Origin: Rhodoferax sp.
GTDB taxonomy: Bacteria; Pseudomonadota; Gammaproteobacteria; Burkholderiales; Burkholderiaceae_C
Assembly (NCBI GenBank): GCA_023231075.1
Contig: JALNWC010000176.1
Location: forward strand, 1-6,181
Reading direction: 5' to 3'
Length of the DNA stretch: 6,181 bases
A program made the position numbers and the translations under genes. Positions 1 to 5,590 of the stretch are shown here, piece by piece (position 1 is the stretch's first letter; every line of letters starts with the position of its first letter). The notes under the pieces are model-generated. The model was not told the DNA's origin and did not search any database. It saw only the letters and a program-made list of their open reading frames with translations.

Positions 1-120
1 GCGGGCGCATTGCGTCGTTGCTACTCGCTTGTGTGGCATAGCCACACGGCACTCGCAGCGCCTAGCACTGCATCCCGCCAGCGCTCGCCATAAACGGGAC
101 ATTGGCAATTTCCGCATCCC
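1..120. other. Gene-free left edge with a short hairpin
   Basis: No coding frame is supported in the 120 bp beyond the stop codon of the stress-protein gene. The only clear structure is a perfect 7-bp stem with a 3-nt loop at 31-47 (GTGTGGC, ATA, GCCACAC). It lies about 75 bp past the stop and has no T-run on either side, so it is not a convincing intrinsic terminator. It may belong to a dispersed intergenic repeat that continues past the edge of the window. Confidence 0.5.
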
Positions 121-540
121 TTAACGCACGATCAAAACCGGCACCTTGCAACTGGCCAGCACCTTGGTGGTCACCGAGCCCACCACCAGATTGCCCAGGG
201 CACCACGACCGTGCGAGCCCATCACCACCAGGTCAAATTTCTCGGTCTCTGCCAGCTTGGCGATCAGCTCACCGGCGTTGCCCGTCTTCCAGATGCCTTT
301 GGCCTTGATGCCCTGGCGTTCCAGAAACTTGTGGACCGGGCCCATGATGCCCTGACCTTCGTCCTCGTAATATTTGGCGACCATTTCCTTGCCGAGCGCG
401 GCCCGCGCCTGCGACGGCAGGACCATCTGGGCCGTGAAGGCGGTGTATTCGTTTTTAGGTGAAAACAGCTCATTGGCAGCCAGGTAGGCCAGCATTTTCT
501 TGGTGTACGGGCTACCGTCAACGGCGAGAAGAATTTTCAT
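121..540 (-). CDS. Universal stress protein, UspA family (single domain)
   Basis: This 139-residue protein is one complete Usp domain, the usual length for a stand-alone family member. It opens with the typical beta-1 strand and acidic residue (MKILLAVDGS) and ends with the family's hydrophobic last strand (VPVLIVR). Near the C-terminus it carries the ATP-binding signature G-2x-G-9x-G-S: Gly108, Gly111, Gly121 and Ser122. By family knowledge it is therefore an ATP-binding, MJ0577-like cytoplasmic Usp that dimerises and helps survival under starvation, oxygen limitation or other stress; no specific partner can be read from the sequence. The start at 540 is well supported by an AAGGAG ribosome site 6 nt upstream. 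The gene sits 128 bp after pckG, behind a hairpin and an FNR-like box, which suggests its own promoter. The family is clear; which stress it serves is unknown. Confidence 0.95.
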   Translation of the reverse strand: MKILLAVDGSPYTKKMLAYLAANELFSPKNEYTAFTAQMVLPSQARAALGKEMVAKYYEDEGQGIMGPVHKFLERQGIKAKGIWKTGNAGELIAKLAETEKFDLVVMGSHGRGALGNLVVGSVTTKVLASCKVPVLIVR

Positions 541-546
541 CGAGAA

Positions 547-552
547 CTCCTT
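547..552 (-). promoter_or_regulatory. Ribosome binding site of the usp gene
   Basis: On the minus strand AAGGAG lies 6 nt before the ATG at 540. This is a near-consensus Shine-Dalgarno site, the strongest in the window, and it fixes the start of the stress-protein gene. Confidence 0.8.
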
Positions 553-596
553 GAGAGGGACGCCAGTTTACCCAAGCGGCAGGGCCTTGCCTTGTA

Positions 597-610
597 TTGC
601 CAATTGTCAA
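597..610 (-). promoter_or_regulatory. FNR/Anr-like box upstream of usp (candidate)
   Basis: On the minus strand the site reads TTGAC-AATT-GGCAA. It matches 9 of 10 defined positions of the FNR/Anr/CRP-family consensus TTGAY-N4-RTCAA, and as a 14-bp palindrome has one mismatched pair. Its centre is about 64 bp upstream of the usp start codon. The best nearby -10-like hexamer, TAAACT at 565-570, would put the box near -45 rather than the ideal -41.5, which weakens the case. Several usp genes in proteobacteria are known to be under FNR/Anr control, so the location makes sense. Regulation here is inference. Confidence 0.35.
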
Positions 611-624
611 GAAACCCGAAGCAC

Positions 625-654
625 GGTGAATGCGGCGCCAGCGCCCCATTCACC
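625..654 (-). terminator. Strong hairpin just after pckG, probable terminator
   Basis: A 30-nt hairpin starts 14 nt after the pckG stop codon. The outer stem is a perfect 8 bp (GGTGAATG with CATTCACC). After one C-C mismatch (as read on the plus strand) comes an inner GC-only stem (GGCGC with GCGCC) around a tiny loop. On the minus strand it is followed by a moderately T-rich stretch (GTGCTTCGGGTTTCTTG) rather than a clean T-run. It probably ends or attenuates pckG transcripts, or protects their 3' end. Confidence 0.5.
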
Positions 655-668
655 ACCCCGACAAAGCC

Positions 669-2516
669 TCAGGCTTGCAGCCGCTGCTCCCAAGTGGCCT
701 TGGTTTCAATGAGCGCCTGCGGCAAATGGTAGGACAGCTGCTCAAAATGCGCTGCATGCAATTTGAGCTCCTCGGTCCAGGCCGCCTTGTCGATGCTGGT
801 CACGGTATTGAACTGCTCGGCGCTGAACGCCAGACCGGTCCAGGTGAGCTCGTCGAACAGGGGGGCAATGCCAAACATGGTTTCCATGCCCTGCGCCTTG
901 CCTTCCAGGCGGTCAATCATCCACTTGAGCACGCGCATGTTGTCGCCGTAACCGGGCCAGACAAATTTGCCGGCCTCGTTCTTGCGGAACCAGTTGACGC
1001 AGAAGATCTTGGGCAGGGTGTGGCCCAATGCTTCGAGCTTGTGCTCCATGTCGAGCCAATGCTGAAAATAGTCGCTCATGTTGTAGCCGCAGAACGGCAG
1101 CATGGCAAACGGGTCGCGGCGCACCACGCCCATCTGGCCCACAGCCGCGGCCGTGGTCTCGGAACCCATGGTGGCGGCCATGTAGACGCCCTCCATCCAG
1201 TTGCGCGACTCGGTCACCAGCGGCACCGTGGTGGAACGGCGGCCGCCAAAAATAAAGGCGTCAATGGCGACCCCATCGGTACTGTCCCAGTGCACATCAA
1301 GCGCCGGGTTGTTGATGGCAGCCACGGTGAAACGCGAATTGGGGTGGGCCGCCTTGGCGCCTGTGGCCCGTGCGATCTCGGGCGTCCAGTCCTTGCCCTG
1401 CCAGTCGATCAGGTGGGCGGGCAGGCCGCCACCGTCCTGTTCCATGCCTTCCCACCAGACGTCGCCGTCGTCGGTCAGCGCGACGTTGGTGAAGATCACG
1501 TTTTTGTCGAGGCTGGCCATGCAGTTGGGGTTGGTGTGGTAATTGGTGCCCGGGGCCACGCCGAAATAACCCGCTTCGGGGTTGATGGCGTACATCTTGC
1601 CGTCCGCGTGTGGCTTGATCCAGGCGATGTCGTCGCCAATGGTGGTGACTTTCCAGCCTTCAAAACCGGCCGGCGGCACCAGCATGGAGAAATTGGTTTT
1701 GCCACAGGCGCTCGGGAAAGCGGCGGCCACATGGTATTTTTTGCCCTGCGGGTTGGTCACGCCCAGGATCAGCATGTGCTCGGCCAACCAGCCCTGGTCG
1801 CGCCCCATGTTGGAGGCAATGCGCAGCGCAAAACACTTTTTGCCGAGCAAGGCGTTGCCACCGTAGCCCGAGCCATAAGACCAGATTTCTCGGGTTTCAG
1901 GGTAGTGAACGATGTACTTGGTGCTGTTGCAAGGCCATTTCACATCCAACTGGCCGGCCGCCAGCGGCGCGCCCACGGTGTGCATGCAGGGTACAAAGGC
2001 ACCGTCGGCACCCAGCACGTCGTACACCGCCTTGCCCATGCGCGTCATGATTTTCTGGCTCACGGCCACGTAGGCGCTGTCGGTGAGTTCGATGCCGACG
2101 TGCGAAATGTGCGAGCCCAGCGGCCCCATGCTGAACGGCACCACATACAGGGTGCGGCCCTTCATGCAGCCTGCAAACAGCGGCTGCAGGGTGGCGCGCA
2201 TCTCGGCGGGGGCCATCCAGTTGTTGGTCGGACCGGCGTTTTCCTTTTTCTCGGAACAGATGTAGGTGCGGTCTTCGACGCGCGCCACGTCGCTCGGGTC
2301 GGAGCAGGCCAGGAAACTGTTGGGACGCTTGGCGGGATTGAGTTTTTTGAAAGTACCCGCGTCAACCAGTTGCTGACACAGGCGCGCGTATTCTTCGTCG
2401 GAACCGTCACACCAGTAGATGCTGTCCGGTTGGGTGAGCGCGGCCATGTCGGCCACCCAGGCGACGAGTTTGGCATTTTTGACATGGCTTGGCGCGTTGG
2501 GATTCAGGCTTGGCAT
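669..2516 (-). CDS. pckG: Phosphoenolpyruvate carboxykinase (GTP)
   Basis: The 615-residue protein is a full-length GTP-type PEPCK. It converts oxaloacetate and GTP to phosphoenolpyruvate, CO2 and GDP with Mn2+, the entry step of gluconeogenesis from organic acids and amino acids, in the cytoplasm. Visible family landmarks, in order: the substrate-binding Arg in EDRTYICS (Arg83); the YGSGYGG loop at 214-220; the metal-ligand region with Lys226/227 and His262; the P-loop PSACGKTNF at 268-276, including the reactive active-site Cys271; the kinase-2/metal motif GDDIAWI at 294-300; PNSRF with Arg395; the nucleotide-site segment FGGRRSTTVPLV at 423-434; and the omega-loop lid around 448-463. All key residues look intact. 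The ATG at 2516 has GAGGA 10 nt upstream. The gene follows ilvA by 276 bp, so it probably has its own promoter, and a strong hairpin follows its stop. Leu TTA/CTA and Ser TCA codons are absent, which leaves the opposite strand open. Confidence 0.98.
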   Translation of the reverse strand: MPSLNPNAPSHVKNAKLVAWVADMAALTQPDSIYWCDGSDEEYARLCQQLVDAGTFKKLNPAKRPNSFLACSDPSDVARVEDRTYICSEKKENAGPTNNWMAPAEMRATLQPLFAGCMKGRTLYVVPFSMGPLGSHISHVGIELTDSAYVAVSQKIMTRMGKAVYDVLGADGAFVPCMHTVGAPLAAGQLDVKWPCNSTKYIVHYPETREIWSYGSGYGGNALLGKKCFALRIASNMGRDQGWLAEHMLILGVTNPQGKKYHVAAAFPSACGKTNFSMLVPPAGFEGWKVTTIGDDIAWIKPHADGKMYAINPEAGYFGVAPGTNYHTNPNCMASLDKNVIFTNVALTDDGDVWWEGMEQDGGGLPAHLIDWQGKDWTPEIARATGAKAAHPNSRFTVAAINNPALDVHWDSTDGVAIDAFIFGGRRSTTVPLVTESRNWMEGVYMAATMGSETTAAAVGQMGVVRRDPFAMLPFCGYNMSDYFQHWLDMEHKLEALGHTLPKIFCVNWFRKNEAGKFVWPGYGDNMRVLKWMIDRLEGKAQGMETMFGIAPLFDELTWTGLAFSAEQFNTVTSIDKAAWTEELKLHAAHFEQLSYHLPQALIETKATWEQRLQA

Positions 2517-2526
2517 GGTGGATGAG

Positions 2527-2531
2527 TCCTC
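2527..2531 (-). promoter_or_regulatory. Ribosome binding site of pckG
   Basis: On the minus strand GAGGA lies 10 nt before the ATG at 2516. The spacing is slightly long but workable, and it supports this start, which also gives the usual N-terminal length for the GTP-PEPCK family. Confidence 0.55.
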
Positions 2532-2652
2532 GGGATGTTATAAAAATGGCAAGGTGTCCGGCTCTGTGGCTCGGCCCCTCAAAGCGGTTGATTTTAGGGA
2601 AATTGGCCAACAGTTACCTGAAGGTTACAGCAATAGTTGAAAGCTTATCGAT

Positions 2653-2787
2653 CCAGACCAAAATCAGGACTTACGCTACACCGCCCCTGAGTTGCTGCGC
2701 CTGCCTGTCGCAAAAGCCAGCATGGATGGCCCCGGAGTGCCCCTCGGAGTGCCCCGCGGGGAGCCTTCTGCGCAAGTCCTGGTCTGG
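2653..2787. repeat. Long imperfect inverted repeat between ilvA and pckG
   Basis: The left arm at 2653-2676 (CCAGACCA, a 6-nt insert, then GGACTTACGC) is complementary to the right arm at 2770-2787 (GCGCAAGTCCTGGTCTGG). All 18 right-arm bases have a partner; the single non-Watson-Crick position is a G-U wobble if the minus strand is transcribed but an A-C mismatch on the other strand. The arms enclose about 93 bp and the outer edge is only 5 bp from the ilvA stop. The shape fits a small non-autonomous element or a large RNA stem-loop in the ilvA 3' / pckG 5' untranslated region. I see no clear target-site duplication. Confidence 0.6.
2733..2761. repeat. Tandem 12-bp repeat ending in a GC palindrome
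   Basis: CGGAGTGCCCC occurs at 2733-2743 and again at 2745-2755, a 12-bp period. The second copy runs into the perfect 10-bp palindrome CCCCGCGGGG (2752-2761). The block lies inside the loop of the larger inverted repeat. It may be slippage-derived, or a secondary hairpin that helps stop ilvA transcription, though no T-run follows it. Confidence 0.55.
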
Positions 2788-2792
2788 TGGGC

Positions 2793-4010
2793 TCAGCGCA
2801 CCAGTTGGCTTTGCAGGCCGGCCTGTTGCAAGGCTTCCAGCACCTCGGTGATGTGCTGCGGACCGCGGGTCTGGATCACCAGCTCGATCTCGACGTTTTG
2901 CGCCGCCAGCGTGGTAAACGCGCGCTGGTGGTGCACCTCGTTGATGTTGGCCCCGGCATTGGCCACCGTGGCGGTGATCAGCGCCAGCGTGCCCGGCACG
3001 TCGCGCGCGCTCACCTTCAGGCGCGCCAGGCGCCCGGCGCGCACCATGCCGCGCTCGATGATGGCCGCCAGCAGCAGCGGGTCGATGTTGCCGCCGCACA
3101 GCACCACGCCCACTTTTTTGCCCTTGAAGCGCTCGGGGTATTTCAGCAGCGCCGCGAGGCCGGCGGCGCCGGCGCCTTCGACCAGGGTTTTTTCGACTTC
3201 GAGCAGCATCACGATGGCTTGTTCGATGTCGCCTTCGTCGACCAGCACCAGGTCGTTGACCTTGTCGCGAATGATGGCCTGCGGCAACACGCCGGGGGTA
3301 CCCACCGCAATCCCTTCGGCAAGGCTGCTGTTGCCCTGCGGCAGGTGCGTGCCCTTGATGGCGTTGTACATGGCCGGAAAACGCGAGGCCTGCACGCCGA
3401 TGATCTCGATGCCGGGCTGGATGGCCCGGGCCGCCGTGGCCATGCCGGCGATCAGGCCGCCGCCGCCAATCGCCACCACCAGCGTGTCGAGATCGGGCAC
3501 GTCGTCCAGCATCTCCAGCGCCACCGTGCCCTGACCGGCGACGATGTCGGGATCGTCATAGGGGTGCACAAACACCAGCTGCTGCTGTTCGGCCAGGCGC
3601 AAGGCGTGGGCGCGCGCCTCGTCGAGCGTGTCGCCGTGCAGCACGATGTCGGCGCCAAAACCGCGCGTGCGCTCGACCTTGACGCCCGGCGTGAAGCGCG
3701 GCATGACGATCACCGCCCGAATGCCGAGCCGCTGCGCGTGGTAGGCCACGCCCTGGACGTGGTTGCCCGCGCTCATGGCAATGACACCGCGGGCGCGCTC
3801 CTCAGCACTGAGCAGCGACAACTTGTTACAGGCGCCGCGCTCCTTGAACGAGGCGGTGAACTGCAGGTTCTCGAACTTCAGCACCACCTGCGCCCCCGTG
3901 ATGCTTGAGAGCGTTTTGGAGGCCACGCAAGGCGTGCGCAGCAGGTGCCCCTGCAGGCGCTCGGCGGCAGCTTGAATATGGGTGAGTTCGATCATGGCCG
4001 CATTGTGCAT
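2793..4010 (-). CDS. ilvA: Threonine ammonia-lyase with C-terminal ACT domain
   Basis: This 405-residue protein is a fold-type II PLP enzyme that deaminates L-threonine (and usually L-serine) to 2-oxobutyrate and ammonia. The catalytic domain is residues 6 to about 320. It shows the PLP-lysine motif SFKERGA (Lys56), the substrate loop SAGNHVQG at 80-87 (Val where Ala is most common), the phosphate-binding loop GGGGL at 182-186 and the LCGGN segment at 304-308. A single ACT domain follows at about 328-403 (RLKVSARDVPGTLALITATV), a likely allosteric amino-acid site. The size and single ACT domain match the medium-length threonine ammonia-lyases rather than the ~500-residue biosynthetic IlvA of E. 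coli; tdcB-like naming is also defensible. The start is uncertain: ATG at 4010 and ATG at 3995 (protein starting MIELTHI, closer to the usual family start) both lack a visible Shine-Dalgarno site. Its spacer partners suggest a monocistronic unit. Confidence 0.95.
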   Translation of the reverse strand: MHNAAMIELTHIQAAAERLQGHLLRTPCVASKTLSSITGAQVVLKFENLQFTASFKERGACNKLSLLSAEERARGVIAMSAGNHVQGVAYHAQRLGIRAVIVMPRFTPGVKVERTRGFGADIVLHGDTLDEARAHALRLAEQQQLVFVHPYDDPDIVAGQGTVALEMLDDVPDLDTLVVAIGGGGLIAGMATAARAIQPGIEIIGVQASRFPAMYNAIKGTHLPQGNSSLAEGIAVGTPGVLPQAIIRDKVNDLVLVDEGDIEQAIVMLLEVEKTLVEGAGAAGLAALLKYPERFKGKKVGVVLCGGNIDPLLLAAIIERGMVRAGRLARLKVSARDVPGTLALITATVANAGANINEVHHQRAFTTLAAQNVEIELVIQTRGPQHITEVLEALQQAGLQSQLVR

Positions 4011-4080
4011 GGTGACGGGCTGCGTGTTAACCTTGCAACAACCCGCATTCAGGAGTTGACGGTGACTGCAAAATGTTTCC

Positions 4081-4248
4081 TGATTAGCAATGAAGTGCAG
4101 CCATTCACCATCCAGGCGAAAAAGCGCTAAGAATTGCCCTAGGCGAAGGCTTGCCGGGCAAACTCGCGAGTTGAAATTGACAGAGATGCGTCTGAAAGCA
4201 GCACCGACTGGTGTTTTTTGTGTGCTGGCTGAACTTCATTGCTAATCA
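4081..4248. repeat. 23-bp inverted repeat pair flanking 122 bp (MITE-like)
   Basis: The arm at 4081-4103 (starting TGATTAGCAATGAAGT) is the reverse complement of 4226-4248 with a single mismatch, G4097 against A4232. The arms point outward from a 122-bp centre, giving a 168-bp unit that starts about 70 bp upstream of the ilvA start codon. No transposase is present. Short GTTT-containing stretches lie outside both ends but do not form a clean target-site duplication. The unit could be a small non-autonomous element, or two separate insertions of one short repeat in opposite orientation. Confidence 0.65.
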
Positions 4249-4327
4249 AGTTTTCGCACGATGTGCTGCGCAGCAGCACGAGGCGGTGGGACTTGGATGT
4301 CCTGCACCCCACCCCCTTCTGTATGCG

Positions 4328-4420
4328 CCTGCGCTGGGTGGGTTTTGCGGGATCAGGAGGCGCGATTGTCTGAGCGTAGCGAGTTCGAGCGACTCCCCCG
4401 CAAAACCCGCCCAGCGCAGG
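4328..4420. repeat. 24-bp inverted repeat with 45-nt centre
   Basis: The left arm 4328-4351 (CCTGCGCTGGGTGGGTTTTG onward) and right arm 4397-4420 are complementary at 23 of 24 positions. The exception, T4339 against G4409, would be a U-G wobble in plus-strand RNA. The 45-nt centre is rich in short GAGCG and GCGAG words. A long cruciform of this kind between genes is typical of a dispersed palindromic element rather than an operator. Confidence 0.7.
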
Positions 4421-4423
4421 TTG

Positions 4424-4442
4424 CCCGCAGCTGTGCTGCGGG
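4424..4442. repeat. Perfect 8-bp GC hairpin
   Basis: CCCGCAGC (4424-4431), loop TGT and GCTGCGGG (4435-4442) form a perfect stem. It begins 3 nt after the 24-bp inverted repeat and is probably a module of the same compound element. There is no T-run for termination. Confidence 0.6.
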
Positions 4443-4471
4443 TCGCAGACAGTAGGGTCGACGCATCGATG

Positions 4472-4507
4472 GGTACTTTTCTTTGGCGATAGCCAAAGAA
4501 AAGTACC
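4472..4507. repeat. Perfect 16-bp hairpin with GATA loop
   Basis: GGTACTTTTCTTTGGC at 4472-4487, loop GATA, and an exact reverse complement at 4492-4507 give a 36-nt perfect palindrome. A second small hairpin follows at 4514-4531 (GCCGGG/CCCGGC, loop GCGAAA). From memory, very similar stem-loops recur between genes in Comamonadaceae, so this is likely one copy of a dispersed repeat family. Confidence 0.75.
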
Positions 4508-4561
4508 TCGCCCGCCGGGGCGAAACCCGGCACCAAGACTCAAACAGCCGCCCTCACCCCA

Positions 4562-4611
4562 ACCCTCTCCCAACAACCCTCTCCCAACAACCCTCTCCAA
4601 AAGGGAGAGGG
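4562..4611. repeat. 14-bp tandem repeat plus CCCTCTCC/GGAGAGGG hairpin
   Basis: The unit ACCCTCTCCCAACA occurs at 4562-4575 and 4576-4589, with a 9-bp partial copy at 4590-4598. The last copy pairs with GGAGAGGG at 4604-4611 across a 5-nt loop (8 bp), and the first two copies could instead pair with 4603-4611 over 9 bp. It lies 38 bp after the exporter stop codon, so on the minus strand it is the first hairpin that transcript meets. The following bases are not a T-run, so termination is possible but not shown. The core resembles a widespread proteobacterial intergenic repeat; extra units suggest slippage. Confidence 0.7.
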
Positions 4612-4648
4612 AATCAATCCAAATGAATTTGAATCGCAGCAACGGTCA

Positions 4649-5590
4649 TCATCTGACACGCGTCCCCAGCCAGGCCGCCCCCACAATCAACACCCCGGCC
4701 AAGCCCACCGGCCAGGTCAACGCCCGGCCGCTGACCCACAGCAGCAGGGACGTGGACAGCAGCGGCGTCAGGTAACTCAACAGGCCGATGTGGCGTGCAT
4801 CACCCGTCTTGAGCGCCTTGTCCCACAAAAAGAAAGAGCCGCCCAAGGGCCCCAGGCCCAACAGGCCAATCAGCCCCCAGTCGCGCAGACTCAAGCTCAC
4901 GGCGGGCTCCATCAGCGCGTGGCACAGCAGCGCGAGCAGGCCCGAAATCCAGGCAAAGGTGCCAATGGCGGCGGTATCGAAATGCGCTACCCGGCGCGTC
5001 AGCAGCGAGTAGGTGGCCCAAACGACCGCTCCTATTGCAGAGGCCAGATAACCCCAAAGCCATTCGACCTTCAGACCGGTCGACGCACTGGCCGCCCCAT
5101 CGGCCAGCGCGCCGCTAGCCGCATTGACGTTCGGCTCTGCGCTGCCCAAAATCACGATCGCGGCCCCGGCAAACCCGATCAGCCCGGCCACCATGTGCTG
5201 CCAGCGCATGGCCAAACCCGGCAGCAGCACCGGCGCCAGCACCACGATCAGCAGCGGCCACAGGTAGTTGACCAGATTGGCCTGCACCGGCGGCGCATTT
5301 TGCAGGCCGACAAAGAGCAAAAAGTGGTAGCCAAACAGGCCGTACACGCCCAGCGCCAGCGTGGGCAGCGGCACCCGCCACGCCGCCAGCTTGAAACCCG
5401 AGAGCGGCAGCGCAATCAGGCCGCCCACCATCAGCGACAGGCCGGTCAGCAGAAACGGCGGCACATGGCGCAAGGCCACGCCAAGGCTGGCCAGGCTGCC
5501 CCACATGACAATCGCAGCCAGCGCCAGCAGATGGGCGCGCGCGTGCAGGTCGGGCTTCAAGGGCGCTGGTCCGTTGACGGCTTGTGCCAC
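4649..5590 (-). CDS. DMT-superfamily (EamA) transporter, YddG-like
   Basis: The 313-residue inner-membrane protein has two EamA repeats (about 22-150 and 176-308) and ten hydrophobic segments, near residues 21-38, 44-62, 76-95, 106-124, 132-150, 176-196, 207-226, 236-255, 267-286 and 291-309. The segments NLVNYLWPLLIVVLAP (105-120), IGAVVWATYSLLTRR (186-200) and LLSYLTPLLSTSLL (270-283) resemble the matching parts of E. coli YddG, the exporter of aromatic amino acids, so metabolite or amino-acid efflux is the best guess; the substrate cannot be read from sequence. The start is GTG at 5590, 34 bp inside the end of the upstream reductase gene, with a weak GGTGG 9 nt before it. The first in-frame ATG is at residue 29, inside the first helix, so the GTG start is preferred. 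Overlap implies co-transcription and translational coupling. A residue 151-175 Ala/Ser-rich linker joins the halves. Confidence 0.9.
   Translation of the reverse strand: MAQAVNGPAPLKPDLHARAHLLALAAIVMWGSLASLGVALRHVPPFLLTGLSLMVGGLIALPLSGFKLAAWRVPLPTLALGVYGLFGYHFLLFVGLQNAPPVQANLVNYLWPLLIVVLAPVLLPGLAMRWQHMVAGLIGFAGAAIVILGSAEPNVNAASGALADGAASASTGLKVEWLWGYLASAIGAVVWATYSLLTRRVAHFDTAAIGTFAWISGLLALLCHALMEPAVSLSLRDWGLIGLLGLGPLGGSFFLWDKALKTGDARHIGLLSYLTPLLSTSLLLWVSGRALTWPVGLAGVLIVGAAWLGTRVR

Larger units (their letters stand above)
4011..4648. other. 638-bp non-coding spacer, a mosaic of repeats
   Basis: The gap between the exporter gene and ilvA holds no gene I can support. A 167-codon minus-strand frame (4139-4642) crosses it, but its sequence is a translation of the repeats and has no ribosome site or domain. 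In order the region contains: about 70 bp upstream of ilvA that must hold its promoter (no convincing -35/-10 pair seen); a 23-bp inverted repeat pair; a 12-bp palindrome AACTCGCGAGTT at 4161-4172; a small hairpin at 4263-4279 (GTGCTG/CAGCAC); a 24-bp inverted repeat pair; an 8-bp hairpin; a 16-bp hairpin; a GC hairpin at 4514-4531; and a tandem CCCTCTCCC block. Such islands resemble the dispersed intergenic repeats common in Comamonadaceae. Confidence 0.7.

Noticed and set aside
605..610. TTGACA on the minus strand as a -35 box for usp
   Set aside because: No -10-like hexamer occurs at a 16-18 bp distance; the same bases fit an FNR-like half-site better.
630..2525. 631-codon plus-strand open frame opposite pckG
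   Set aside because: It is in exact codon register with pckG, so it stays open simply because pckG avoids TTA, CTA and TCA codons, a rare-codon bias in GC-rich genomes. The translation is His/Gly/Val/Ala-rich with no recognisable domain.
2591..2596. TAAAAT as a -10 element for pckG
   Set aside because: It matches 5 of 6 positions and is sensibly placed, but no acceptable -35 hexamer lies 16-18 bp upstream. The alternative TATAAC at 2537-2542 is too close to the ribosome site.
2787..3908. 373-codon plus-strand open frame opposite ilvA
   Set aside because: It is in the same antisense register as ilvA and explained by the same codon bias; no domain or supported start.
4202..4219. Plus-strand hairpin followed by six T residues (terminator-like)
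   Set aside because: The stem CACC/GGTG is only 4 bp and there is no plus-strand gene upstream for it to terminate.
4081..4611. CRISPR array or integron attC sites
   Set aside because: The repeats are inverted and of different types, not regularly spaced direct repeats, and no cas gene, integrase or attC core sequences are visible.
4139..4642. 167-codon minus-strand frame in the repeat island
   Set aside because: Its residues are read-through of the tandem block and the palindromes; no domain, no ribosome site, and it would be interrupted by any change in repeat copy number.
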